DNA of 64,000 nucleotides from Trifolium pratense (GCF_020283565.1 NC_060060.1:18538001-18602000), one strand, 5' to 3'; counted from the stretch's first letter, positions 16,973-28,524 are shown. Numbers and translations are program-made. Notes: generated by a model not told the origin, from the sequence alone.

Positions 16973-19900
16973 TTATGCATGACTCTGATCCTTGGCAGCC
17001 TTGAGCTTCTTTTGTATTCCAGGGGTCATGAGGGAGAATATGGATTGTTTCTTTGGTTTCGAGCCGAAGATAAATGACCTGAGAGGAACCCTGGCTCGAT
17101 TTTCTGACTGTCTTAGGTTTCCACTTTCTTGTCTCTTTGAAGTTGATAATTCAAATCGATCATTCAACTTTACAAGTGCCTTTTCAACTTCAAGTGAAAG
17201 AGATGTTGCAATATCTAGACCTGTTTGAAGTTCATCAGCAACCTTATTGTTTTCCTGTTTCATGTTCAAAACCTCACCTTGGAACTTGGCTGCTTGATAG
17301 CTCGTGAACCTGAAATCATCATCTTCAGCACTGGATTTCAATGCATTTGTTATCTCCTCTTGGATAACACATAAAGACGAGAATCTACGTTGTAGTTCTT
17401 CTTTCAGCAAGGCGCATTTTTCCAACCAGATTGTTATTTCAGTTTGGATCTCTGTCAGGTGTTTGTAAATCGGTCGTGCATCTGATTTTAAAGATTGCGC
17501 TGAAGTTCCACTACCTTCTGAAGACTTCCCTTTTTTGTCAAGTTTTGATGCCTCGAATTGCAAATCTTTAATAGTGGTTTCAAACCTCTGGATCTCGGCA
17601 TAAGTTGTACTGAATTTTAACCAGAAAGTTAAGTTCTCTTCTAGAATTTCATCCATACTGGATCTGAACTTCTCTTCAATAGCTGATATAGATGAAGGTT
17701 CATCAATTTTTAGAAGTTTCTCGATGTCACGTTCTTCTTGTTCTTGTGGCAGAGATGAAGTTGAGTCAGCCAAGTCCTCATTTCCCTCCAAGGTTGTCTG
17801 GAAAAGACTAAGTTTCTGATGTAAAATTCTGATCTCTTGGTCTTTCATGGAATTAGATGTCTTCAGTTCATTCAACTGTGACTTCAAGCAAGTATCCGAG
17901 TGGTTGTCTTGATTTTTGTTCTCTATTTCGGTGAGCCTCTTCTTCACATCTTTGTAATTCCGAAGAGTATTAGTGTACTCATTTAGAAGAGCTTTTTCTC
18001 TATCTTGCATTCCATTCAAAAACATTTGTCGCCAATCAGGTTCATCATCTGGTGTTGTTGCATGCTTTTTTTGATCAACTTCAAGAGTACTCTCTGTCTT
18101 AGACGAACCTTGCTCCACATCATTTCCTTGCAGTTTCTCAAAACTCTCTGAAGAATGATTTTCAGTAGTTGAAATTGTACTCATAGCGACCGCGTCTTTT
18201 CCATCACTATTTCCAGGATTAAGAGTCTTCTCTTGTTCTTTCAAGTCTTTCGGAGGGTTGTTTTCCACTTCGGTTGCTCCTTCCATTTTTGAGGTACTAG
18301 GGACCTCAAGTTTATTTTCTGTGTGTACACCATTTTGTGGTGAACCAGTTACCTTGAACTTGTCATCTGATGTTACCTCATTTTCTAAATTATTGGCAAT
18401 CTTAAGCTCTTCATCTGAATTTACTGCATCTTCTAACAAATCATTATGTTCCTTTTCGGACTTCTTTACATCATTCAGTAAGACATTGTCTTGATTCAAT
18501 GGAACTTTCCCTTCAGGTTCATGTTTTGATTCAGCCTGGCCTGATGAATTCTTTTGTATCTGCAGTGAATCTGCAACCTTAATCTCCTCATTTGGCTGCT
18601 CCTTATCTGAATTTATTGCATCTTCTAACAAACCATTATGTTCCTCTTCTGACTTCTTTACATCATTCAGTAAGACATTGTCTTGATTCAATGGAACTTC
18701 GCCTTCAGGTTCATGTTTTGATTCAGCTTGGCCTGATGAATTATTTTGTATCTGCAATGAATCTGCAACCTTAATCTCCTCATTTGGCTGCTCCTTATTT
18801 GAATTTACTGCATCTTCTAACAAACCATTATGTTCCTCTTCTGACTTCTTTACATCATTCAGTAAGACGTTGTCTCTATTCAATGGAACTTCGCCTTCAG
18901 GTTCATGTTTTGATTCAGCCTGGCCTGATGAATTCTTTTGTATCTGCAATGAATCTGCAACCTTAACCTTCTCACTTGACTGAACACTTTGGACTTCCGC
19001 TGAGAGACGATTAATATTACCATGCGCTTCGGTGAAATGGATTTGGAGATCGCTATTCTGATCTTCAACAGTTTGGTTTAAATCTTGTACCGCGAGCATC
19101 TTTTGTTCCATTTCTCTCAGTTGATCGTTCAATTTATTTTTATCTTTGATCAGACTTTCTTTATCATCTTCCAGATTTCGAATATGGCCTTGAAGTTCAT
19201 CAGTTTCTGTTCTCAATCTATTTACTAGAGCAGTCTGAGATGAAACTGAAGTTTCCAAACCGATCACTTTGTTCACAAGCTCATCAATCTTCTCCGCCAT
19301 TTCTGTCGCAGCAACAGACGAATTGGAGCTAGCGTCAAAGTGTACTTTAACCTTCTCCTGTAATAAGTGCAAGTCCAGTTTCTGTTGAGTCGATCTACCC
19401 TCATCTTTTTCCAAGTCCTTTCTCTCTGCTATACTTTTTACATCTCTTTTGACCCTTGAGTTTTTGGATTTGCTCTGATCATATTGGAACTCATTCATGA
19501 GAGAGCCTAATTTGGCCTTGATATCTTCTATCCTTTTGGATTCAACTTTGGTTTCATCAACTGATTTTTCCTGTTTTCCTTGCAATTGTTCTAATGTCTC
19601 TTGGCATGATTTAAGAGCAGCTTCTGCCATCAAACGGCGCGCTTCATCGTCTTCGATAACTATACCTTCTCCAAGTTCATCTTGTAGAACAGAAACTTTC
19701 TCTTGTAATTCCTTGATCTTTTCATCGGTTTCCCAATACTTAGCAACTGAGTTATCGTAAGAGCTTTTCACGTACTCCTTCACAGTTTGTAGAGAAAGAA
19801 TCTCTTTCTGTAGCTTGTCAACCTCTTCAAGTGCTTCCTTTCTGCTCAATCCAGATTTAGGAACTTTAGAAGTAGCAGCAGCATTGGTGATCTTTTTGTT

Positions 19901-20914
19901 ATTAAATTTCTTTGTGGCTGCTGTTACAACACTTTTTAAATCTTTAACGGGAGGCTTTGGAATGTTTGTTTTGAACCCTTCGGGCAATTTTCTATGAGTC
20001 CTCAGAGATCCATCGTCATCTTCTTCATCCATAAATGGGACTCGATCCGGAAAGACAGAAGCAATAGTGTTGTTAGCATTCTGCAACTCCGTTGATATGT
20101 GATCATATCGTTCGGCTAAAGCTCGGTAAGCCTTGTATGTTTCTTCGACAAAGCTTATTAGCTCTGGTCTCTTTTTGTAATACATTTCTGCTCTCTTTGC
20201 AAATGAGTCTCCATCTTCCTCTATGAGTTTTATAGCTTTTTGCACCTTGTCTTCCATATCTGCATTTTTTGCTTATATATGTTAATCTTACATCACACTG
20301 ACATCTAGTCATAGTTCAAGCAAGTTTTAATTAATATTCTAATTCCAATAAAAAAAATTAGTGTCCCTAGTTACATACAATACATAAGATAGTGGTAAGC
20401 ATATATTCCAAAATCCTAAGATTATAGAGATTACTTCAAATCAGTACAATTTATCTTAAAATTAAGATGTACAACAAGATCAATGTTAATAATTTGTGAA
20501 AAGCATCATAATAATTTGAGTGGTTGAATAAGTACAATAGCATAGTAAGAATCATATAAAACAATTAAACATACATCACATCTTCCTTAAACCTTAATTT
20601 TCAGATTGCTGATAAATATTTTATAAAAAATATTATATGTAACACCATATCAAATCTTCCTTAAACCTCTCAATAATATATTGAAATTGATGATAAAAAA
20701 AAGCATATACTATATACTATATAATATATGTTTTTATACAACGTTAAAACCAAAGCATGAACTTGTAATAATTTTATAATATGATAAAGAGAATGAAGAT
20801 GTTATAAGCTAATAATGAACCTTGAAGGTTTTGCTCCATCCATTTTGATTGCTTTGTTCTGATGTGGCTAACCCACCACCATGAATATGCATTGCTAGCT
20901 GCTCTCTGCAACAT
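16973..20914 (-). CDS. NET2: NETWORKED 2-like actin-binding protein, 2 exons
   Basis: Exon 1 is 20914-20821 (start CAT at 20912-20914). Exon 2 is 20259-16973. The 561-base intron has GT and TGCAG borders, giving 1126 residues. The N terminus is a NAB domain (family known as KIP1-like): MLQRAASNAYSWWWVSHIR, KQSKWMEQNLQD across the splice, then KLIEEDGDSFAKRAEMYYKK and AYRALAERYDH. Family NAB domains bind F-actin. The rest is long coiled coil (about residues 165-450 and 770-1060). Between them is an acidic segment with three near-identical 64-residue repeats (about 18395-18970). NET2 proteins of Arabidopsis act at the pollen-tube actin-membrane interface; expression here is not known. The tail is basic (GSKPKKQSIFSLMTPGIQKK). 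A truncated copy is at 58.2-60.2 kb. Confidence 0.9.
18395..18970 (-). repeat. three 192-bp in-frame repeats inside NET2-like gene
   Basis: Exact 192-base spacing: CTGCAACCTT occurs at 18571, 18763 and 18955. Each unit encodes 64 acidic residues with VADSLQIQ, SSGQAESKHEPEG, DNVLLNDVKKSE and NGLLEDA or a close variant. The third unit loses similarity at its end. Confidence 0.95.
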
Positions 20915-21460
20915 GTTTTCTTTGTTATGTTTGATTTTCCCTTGGTCCTTGATTTTGTTTTCGAATCAACCAAGGAACCAAATATATTAAAAAAAAAAAA
21001 CTCTTTAATTGTGCACAAACTAGAGAAAAATGAACCAAAGATATTGAGATCTTATTATTATGTTAAGTACAATACAATACAACGTGTTAGAGTCAAAAAC
21101 ATGCAAACCGTGTTTCAACTTTTATCTATGAAAAGATATGGAAGAGAAGACATGGAATCCATGATGATGATGCAAAGGACCAAAGAGAAGAAAATATAAA
21201 AAGAAATATCTATGGAGAATGAAAAGAAAAAGATTCAATGAAAGATAGAGAAAGAAAAAGAAAAGACAGCGAAAACGTGTAAGATGTTGTTGTGTCAATT
21301 ATGAGATGATGGAGGGGAGCAAAGTTCGCATGAATTTAATGTCAAAAAAATATTTCCTTTAGACAAAAGTGTGACAATTGAAAAAAGTCGGTTTTAACTT
21401 TTTTGTTATCATATCAAATTTTCATCCTCGTTTCATAATAATGGAACTAACCAATAATGA
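20915..21460. promoter_or_regulatory. 5' flank of the NET2-like gene
   Basis: Upstream DNA of the minus-strand gene. It holds a GA-rich tract (21180-21270), which is CT-rich on the gene's strand and typical of plant leaders. No TATA box can be assigned with confidence. Confidence 0.35.
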
Positions 21461-21462
21461 AT

Positions 21463-21650
21463 TGGTTCTAGTGGTAAGAGTTTTGGTCTTCTTAAGTATA
21501 TGATTAGGGTGTTTGATTTCTGACTCATGCGTATGAAGAAAATTTGGTTGGAAGGAGAGAATTCACCTTGTGTACCCCACATGATCTTTGATGAAGATTA
21601 AACATCGCTAATTGCGGTGGAAACTTCATACAGATATTATGGTAACCGGA
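21463..21650 (+). mobile_element. tRNA-derived SINE remnant
   Basis: Starts with ATTGGTTCTAGTGGTAAGAG (box-A-like), followed by a degenerate box B and 'GAAAATTTGGTTGGAAGGAG', a SINE body I recognise from legumes. Confidence 0.45.
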
Positions 21651-21896
21651 AAAAATAATGATCGCCATTTAATAATGATTGATTTTAGTCGGGAAATTTA
21701 GGACCGATAAGATGTTTTTCTTTCAATCAAATTTTTCTATATGCACGAGTGAAAGTTCGAATCTCTGACCTCTTGGATCTAATAAAATTCTTTTCACTTG
21801 AATCAATTCATTATTGATAAAATATGATATTATTTTTATGTGGTATAAAAATTTAAATATACATCTAATAAAATCATTGTTTTTTGTCCAGTGATC

Positions 21897-22435
21897 TAGG
21901 GATGGCAGGAAAATCCAAACCCGATAGACCCACCCGAACCTAAACCCAAGTCAACGGGCGAAACCGGAGTTGACTAGGTTTGAGTTTAGGTTCGGGCGAC
22001 ACCAGAATTTATGGGTGTGGGTTTAACCCAAATCCAAAACTCATTCACTCAGCCGTTTATATATTATATTACATATTTACCCCTATGTATTTTGCTCCAT
22101 TTTAAGTTTTTGAATGTTGTACTAGTGCATGCTGTAGTGATGAATTGTTTAGTAAAAAAAAAAACTATTTTGAAATGTACAAACTATATTGCCAAATTAT
22201 GCTACATTTTCCATTTTATCAAATATAGTTCAGGTCAGGTTTTAACAAATAATCAATTATGCATGTTCTTGTTACATATTTCGGGTTTGGGTGAAAAAAC
22301 TCGAACCCAACGAGTGTCGGTGTGGGTTCCATTTTTCCACCCAAACAACATTTGGGTTTGGGTGGCACCCGAATAAATGGGTGTGGGTCTGGGTAGTATC
22401 AAACCCGCACCCATGGGCACTCATTGTCATCCCTA
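21897..22435. mobile_element. hAT-like MITE with perfect 8-bp target duplication
   Basis: Ends TAGGGATGGCA (21897) and TGTCATCCCTA (to 22435) are inverted repeats. The 8-base sequence CAGTGATC flanks both sides (21889-21896 and 22436-22443), the hAT-type duplication length. The interior is made of GGGT/ACCC-rich blocks near each end and has no transposase. Confidence 0.9.
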
Positions 22436-22437
22436 CA

Positions 22438-22556
22438 GTGATCATAATTCAGTTGGTAGAGACATCACATGCAATATGCAGGGACCGAGGTTTGAACCCG
22501 ATACTCTGACTTATTCACTTTAAAAGGTGAAATTCTAGCCACTAGGCTACTTGACA
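22438..22556 (+). mobile_element. tRNA-derived SINE copy
   Basis: TTCAGTTGGTAGAGACATCA (box A region) and GAGGTTTGAACCCGATA (box B) are followed by TTCACTTTAAAAGGTGAAAT, a small hairpin, and a tail TTGACAAAAAAAA. Related copies are at 23357-23480 and, inverted, at 27886-28000. Confidence 0.6.
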
Positions 22557-22779
22557 AAAAAAAATTATTGCTTTTTAAAATATCTTTTTGTAGCGAGATA
22601 TATAAGATAAAGATATAACTACACTATAATTTCAATAAAAAAAATATTGTTAGACTGAACATTTTTATCCAAGTTTAAATATGAGATTTTACGGTCGTAT
22701 GTAAATTTTATGTGATGCTTGTAAATTGTCCACATAAAAAAAAACTGATATATGATTGAATATGTGCATAAAAAATTAA

Positions 22780-22870
22780 AGTCACTAGATTTGGTCTAGT
22801 GATGAGAAATTTTGGTAGTACGCTAGAAGTTCTTGACTCCATTCTCAACTCATTGTAAAAAAAAAAAATT
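22780..22870 (+). mobile_element. SINE remnant (second family)
   Basis: TTTGGTCTAGTGATGAGAAA (box A type), a degenerate box B near 22835, CTCATTGT and a poly-A tail. The same family is seen at 29456-29553 and, inverted, at 43118-43205. Confidence 0.5.
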
Positions 22871-23356
22871 ATATATTCTTAATTGGTTCGTTCTTACATA
22901 TAAATTAAATCTTAAATAGAAGTATGTTGCTTAAAAAAAAAAAGTATGTATGTATGAATTTACTCAACTTACAATATTAATATTCTATTTTTTTTTTAAT
23001 TTACAATATTAATATTATTAGACCGTACATTTTTATTCGAATTCGACTCTCAACCATCACAATTGTTCATACATTTTTTAAGGGGTGTTTATCATTTTGT
23101 ATATAGAAGGATTGAAAAAAAAAAAAGATAACATCATAATAAAAAAAAAAAAGAAAAGAACTTTGTACCAAAAAAACTTATTTATGTGGTGACCCACGTG
23201 CTGGTGGCACTGTTCCAGCTTTGCCAGTTCAGAATCACACAACCCACAAAACCATGAGCACCTCCCCCTTTTTGCTTTTTACATCCACCTTTTATTTTTC
23301 TTTGCTTTTATTTAACATCTCAATATCCATGGAGTTAATTAGCATGTTTATATCCT

Positions 23357-23480
23357 CGGGAGCTTAGCTCAGTTAACATGTACATTACACTGTATATGTA
23401 AGAATCGGTGTTTGAACTCTGAACACTCCATTCATTCACCTTTAAGGTGGATTTTTTAGTCGATAAATTATTTGACAAAA
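23357..23480 (+). mobile_element. tRNA-derived SINE copy
   Basis: GGGAGCTTAGCTCAGTTAAC (box A), CGGTGTTTGAACTCTGA (box B), TTCACCTTTAAGGTGGATTT hairpin and a TTTGACAAAAAAT tail. Same family as 22438-22556. Confidence 0.6.
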
Positions 23481-24091
23481 AATAAAATAAAATTAGTGTT
23501 TACGAAGTAAATCATCTTTTTAACGAGGATATCAAAATTCAAATTTTTCAAAAATGTTGTTATAGAAACTTCAGTGCTGTAAATTATTGGTCATATATTC
23601 AACGAATGGTTAACATTTAAATTTTGAAAGAAATATTATGTTATTGTAGTAATTTTTTAAATATACTACGTTTAGATGAGATGATACATGTTTCTTCTAT
23701 TTTAATCAAGGCCTTAAATTCGATCTCTAACTTAATTTTTATACAGTTGTGAACAAATGATACCATGTTTACGAAAAAAGAAAAAAAAACGTAATTTTTT
23801 AAATTTTTAGATGATCAATATATAATTAATCTCATAACAAACTTAAAAAGTCTATGTTGTGAAAATACTCAGAAACCGCTAAAAATAAAAATATCAATTA
23901 AAGACCGATGTTTGCAACAACAAAAAATGAGAGAATATTTTCCTTCAAAAAACAAAAAGAGAGGATCTTTATAACTACTCTACTCAATAAGATTAAAGGC
24001 TTAACAAAATAATCAAACAATTTATATTTATAATTATATTTATAATAAACTTTTTTTTTTTTTATAAAAAATAAAACAAGTTGTTTAACAA

Positions 24092-24272
24092 CTATGAAGC
24101 ACGGACACAGACACGGACACCGGACACGACACAGACACTGAGACGTCGACACCGATAAAAATTTGGAAAAGTGACATAATTTAGTGTAATCATAAGTGTC
24201 GGTGTCAGACACGGACACCAACACGTGTCCGATACAGACACGCCTAATCTGAAGAGTGTCGGTGCTTCCTAG
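24092..24272. mobile_element. hAT-like MITE, 181 bp
   Basis: Terminal inverted repeats are CTATGAAGCACGGACAC and GTGTCGGTGCTTCCTAG. The flanks TTTAACAA (24084-24091) and TTTAAAAA (24273-24280) form an 8-base duplication with one mismatch. The related flanking repeat at 27590-27620 lacks the insert. Confidence 0.8.
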
Positions 24273-24855
24273 TTTAAAAATGACTATTGAGTAGTTTGAC
24301 CTGATTAATTATATTTATTTTATTTGAAATTATACTAATTTTTAGTTTATTGATTTAATATTCTTAAAAAAAAATGGTCCCATCTACTATACCATGATAG
24401 TATACTTTCATGGTCTATTTGAGAGTTTAAGAAAGAAAACGAGGGGTTAAAAAGAAGAAAGTATAATGTGAAAGGAATAAATGTTTGGTAAATACTTTTT
24501 TGGTAAGGAAAAAAACAAAACAAAAGAAAATACTATTCACGAACAAATAATGTTTCAATTGCGTCGTTTCTAAGAAGATGATAGATGTCTTTTGGAGGAG
24601 AAGCATAGTCAAGAAGTCAGCATCTGAGGAGGCTCCAAGTTTAACGAAGAAATCTGCATATTGATTATCTTCTCTAAGAGTGTGTCTAAAGCTTTGTTTG
24701 AATTGGTGGTATGTGATGGAATGAAGTGGTAAGTAATTAAGTTTCATTATTTAGATTTGCAAATAATGAACGGGGTGAAATGGAATACAATGGAACACAT
24801 TCCATCTCATACCATCCGACCTTTCAATTTTCTTTCCCCCCAATTTGGGGTGTAT

Positions 24856-24975
24856 TGTTAAGAGTCTCACATCGGTTGAGAGATGGTCTGACTAAGTGTT
24901 TATAAACTAGAGACAATCCTCACTTTACAAGCTGATTTTGTAAGGATGAGTTAGGTCCAATACTCAATTCTAAGA
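24856..24975 (+). mobile_element. TRIM-type solo LTR
   Basis: 120 bases from TGTTAAGAGTCTCACATCGG to TTCTAAGA, flanked by the 5-base duplication TGTAT (24851-24855 and 24976-24980). The 'TCTCACATCGGTTGAG' motif is typical of legume TRIM LTRs. A single LTR with intact target duplication indicates LTR-LTR recombination. Confidence 0.8.
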
Positions 24976-25345
24976 TGTATCCAATGGAATGGAGTTATAT
25001 AATTAGAATTTTACCTTTATATCCCTATGTTTATTTTATTTTTATCATTAGAGCTATACCTCCTCCTTCCAAATACTGTTTCTTCTACTCATTGTTCATG
25101 GTTTGTTGCTGCTTCCTCGTCGTCAATAAATTCTCTTTCATTTCTTTATTGCCATCATGTTACTTGTTGTGGCGTGTGCAATGCATTTTTGACTCTTTTT
25201 TTTTGTTAACTTTTTTTTTTGTGAAACTTTTGCTATTTGAAACTTTTTGACATGTTTTTTTTTGACGTAATGTTCATTTTTTTTTTTGAAAATTAGGATG
25301 TTTTTTATATATATAATAATAATAGTTTTTAATTAAGGGTAAAAA

Positions 25346-26163
25346 TCTAATATATATATAAGAAAGTTGATTGTTCTGGTTAAGTCCAAAACACATTTAC
25401 TTAATTTGTTGTATGTGTCCCAAATGAGGATAACTGATGTCCAAAAATTTGATAACTGAATTAAAAGTACACACCATTTGTCAAGTAACCAAGTCATCTA
25501 AGCCATATTTCATCTTGTGAGTGCAAATGTTACTTTATTGAAAGACATAGTTGCATTTTAATCAAGCCACAAGTCACTTAGTTACTTTTGAAAACAAATG
25601 CATGTGACAATGTCCTTTATTTTGCAAGTTGTCGTGAGTTATCTTTTGGAGACAAATTATGATATTCAAATTTCAAAAGTAAAAAATAAAATCTATATTT
25701 TACACGGGATAAATTCTAACCGATATAAATTTTACCTATCATATATGAGACAAATTATTACTGATAAAAAATTTAAAATAATTATCATATGTGATACAAG
25801 TTCTTACTAATAAAAATTTCAAAAAAACTATTTTACACGGGGGTAAATTCTAACTGATTTATAATTATTATTTTTTGGTACAAACTTATATATAAACTTT
25901 AACTATCATGTACGAGATAAAATTATCACAGATAAAAAATTCAAAATAATTATCATATGTGAGATAAGTTCTTACTAATAAAATTTTTAAAAAAACTATT
26001 TTACACGGGATAAATTTTAACTGGTATATAAATATGTTCTATGTAATTATTTCTTTCAATTTAAATATTTAGAATTGCAACCAATTTTGATTATCAAACT
26101 ATAACTTAAAAAAAATATCGTCGTAACGTTACGACCCGTGCGATAGCACGAGTCTATTACTAG
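25346..26163 (+). mobile_element. non-autonomous Helitron, apparently complete
   Basis: The 5' end TCTAATATATATATAAGAAA (25346) is preceded by A. The 3' hairpin GACCCGTGCGATAGCACGAGTC (26133-26154) is followed by CTAG (to 26163) and T. This is the standard A/T target without duplication. The 818-base interior has no gene but carries tandem repeats (25690-26030). Confidence 0.8.
25690..26030. repeat. internal tandem repeats of the Helitron
   Basis: TATTTTACACGGG..TAAATT occurs near 25695, 25829 and 25997. Each is followed by shared 'GATAAAAAAT', 'AATTATCATATGTGA' and 'AAGTTCTTACTAATAAA' segments, giving units of about 134 and 168 bases. Confidence 0.8.
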
Positions 26164-26356
26164 TGTAATAAAAAATTATAACTAGTTTCGTTCCACCCAC
26201 TTTCCAAACAATGGAATGGAAACATTATTTTGTCACATCATAAAATACTTACAATGGAATGAATTATATGTTCCATTATGCTTCATTCCACTTCATTCTA
26301 TTATGTTTCATTACATTCCGCTTCATTATCTCCCATCAATCCAAACATAGCCTAAG

Positions 26357-27199
26357 GGAAATGCTTTGAGAGGAGAGGACTTTGAGGGTTTTTTTTTTCC
26401 TCTATTCATAATTGGCTTGTTGAAAACAAATTTGAGGAAACTTAAAAAATGTATGGGGAAATTTTGGAGATTTGGATGATTCCAAATCATTGTCTAAGAT
26501 ATATTATACTATTTTTAATATTAAAAATATATTAAACATGAATATTCGTTTATTATTTTGGTTGGTAAAAAGAAATATATAAACTTTTTTTATTTTGTTT
26601 TGAATTATCATATTATAAAATTTAGCTGTAAGACATATAAAATATATAAAATATGTTCTCTCATATCAACCGAATTATATAAAGAAAATACTATATTCCT
26701 TTTTATAAGAGTTACTTTGACTAATATGTATTATTAATTTATCTTATTTTGACCGTATTTTTTTAATAATATATAGATGTAAATATTATCATATAAGATT
26801 TGTTTAATTTGTTTTGATGAGTATTTTCAAAATATTAAGTTCTTATAATTTTTACCAATAGACAATTAAAAATATTAGTGATCGAAATTATGCATTGACG
26901 TACGTGCAACAGTCAAACTAGGTCTAATATTTAGGGAAAGAGGGAGTATTAAAGTAGTGTCTTTAGAGCAATGATTAAGGGAATAAAAATAGTAAGATAA
27001 TTTTGAAAGTAGTGCATTCAATGTCTTGAAATTTTAAAAAGATTTTTTTTTACTTAAAATTTTAACTTTAATTTTCTTAAGCATTTCTCCAAGGGCAAAC
27101 CCTTAAAATTACAATAGTTTTCGGTAAAAAAAACATATGGTATGATAATTTATTCTTCAATTTATTGCACAAACAAAAATTGGTCTTTCGAATACAAAA
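26357..27199. other. AT-rich gap without genes
   Basis: No open frame of interest. Short degenerate MITE edges occur (for example AGAGGGAGTATTAAAG near 26940), otherwise nothing identifiable. Confidence 0.6.
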
Positions 27200-27351
27200 T
27201 ACTTCATTCGGTCCTATATATAAGAAAAAGTTGACTTTTTTAGATTCATTGTAGAATTCATTTATCTAGACAATAATATAGTCTAAATACATTCATTCTA
27301 CAATGAATCTAAAAAATGAAATGTTTCTTATATATAGAACTAGAGGGAGTA
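27200..27351. mobile_element. Stowaway-like MITE
   Basis: Ends TACTTCATTCGGTCCTATAT and TATAGAACTAGAGGGAGTA are imperfect inverted repeats. TTAGATTCATTGTAGAATTC and ATTCTACAATGAATCTAAAA form an inner hairpin. TA flanks the element. Confidence 0.75.
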
Positions 27352-27885
27352 ATTAAATAAGCAATTGCAGTTTGGCATGTACGAGAGGTTCTTTGTATAA
27401 TAAGATTAAAGTCTTAATAAACTAATATAAAAAACACCATCATTGGGTTCGAACTCTGATCACTTTACTTTGTGTGTTGGTTTTTAATGACTTTGTCATT
27501 TAATCTAATTATATATAAAAAAACATTAATAAAAACAATATTTTTTTTATAAAAATCAAACTATTTGATTTTTTTTTTAAAATCAAACAAGTTGTTTAAC
27601 AATGACTAAACTATTGAGTAATTTGACTTGATTAATTATATTTCTTTTATTTGAAATTACAATAATTTTAGTTTATTGCATTAATGGTTATGATTGTTAT
27701 TCTACAGAAAAATGATTACGTTTACTATGATATTTTTAGGGCCTGTTTGAGACCTATATAATGATTACTCCAATAATATTTATGATAGTTATGATTTGAG
27801 CTACACCTATAAGATTAGGAGAACATATTTTACTTATGTCTCTTAGTGCTTACCGCTAAACTTTTTTTTATCTAGTAATCTAGCT

Positions 27886-28000
27886 AGTTACTAGAAATTC
27901 CACCTTAAAGGTGAATAAGTGGAATGTTCGGATTCAAACTCCGGCTCCTGCATAATATATGTGATATCCTTATCAATTGAACCAAGCTCACGGAGACTTA
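27886..28000 (-). mobile_element. tRNA-derived SINE copy, inverted
   Basis: The minus strand reads through a box-A-like GAGCTTGGTTCAATTGATAA, then GGAGCCGGAGTTTGAATCCG (box B) and TTCACCTTTAAGGTGGAATT. Same family as 22438-22556. Confidence 0.6.
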
Positions 28001-28035
28001 TAATATAATAATTTAAAAAGTCTATATATATATAT

Positions 28036-28433
28036 GAGTCAGGATCCGTTGACACCAACTAGTTTGACACCAAATGTTACACCTCTCAATAACGTTTTAA
28101 CCGATATAAATTTTATAAAATCTACCGTTGGATTGAAAGTTTACATCATATAGATCATTTGTGTAAAATTTCAGACAAATCCAAAATCATTTGATATGCT
28201 ATTGAGACACATAAAGATTAACGGCATTTAAAAAAATACAAAAACCGTTAATTTTGATGTATCTCAATAACATATCAAATGATTTTGGATTTATTTGAAA
28301 TTTTACACAAATGATCTATATGATGTAAACTTTCAATCTAACGGTGGATTTTATAAAATTTATATCGGTTAAAACGTTATTGAGAGGTGTAACATTTGGT
28401 GTCAAACTAGTTGGTGTCAACGGATCCTGACTC
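28036..28433. mobile_element. 398-bp near-perfect palindromic foldback element
   Basis: The two arms of about 190 bases start GAGTCAGGATCCGTTGACAC and, inverted, end at 28433. By eye they differ at fewer than ten positions. The spacer between TAACGG (to about 28222) and CCGTTA (from about 28243) is only about 20 bases. TA repeats flank both ends. There is no coding capacity. Transcription would give a long hairpin RNA. Confidence 0.9.
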
Positions 28434-28524
28434 TATATATATATATATATTTTACCAATTGTAATTATAATGATAAATGAATACATAACGTCCAAAAAAT
28501 AAAATAAATGAATACATGTAATTT

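Larger units (their letters stand above)
24690..26356. mobile_element. GGATTGATGG-type MITE split by two later insertions
   Basis: The left end TTTGTTTGAATTGGTGG (about 24692) and right end CCATCAATCCAAACATAGCC (26335-26354) are inverted repeats of a MITE family rich in GGAATGGA. It is interrupted by a solo LTR (24856-24975) and a Helitron (25346-26163). Another, less interrupted member is at 30142-30439. Confidence 0.65.

Noticed and set aside
18258..19997. Plus-strand frames within the NET2-like gene
   Set aside because: Antisense shadows of the long minus-strand coding exon. Ser/Phe-rich composition is the complement of Glu/Lys codons.
20809..21018. 69-residue minus-strand frame
   Set aside because: It is a shifted frame over NET2 exon 1, which in the correct frame gives the conserved MLQRAASNAYSWWW start.
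22440..23480. tRNA genes
   Set aside because: Box A and B signals occur, but the bodies do not fold into complete cloverleaves, and shared non-tRNA tails and poly-A mark them as SINEs.
25690..26030. CRISPR-like array
   Set aside because: Repeats are long, diverged and continuous without unique spacers, in a plant Helitron.
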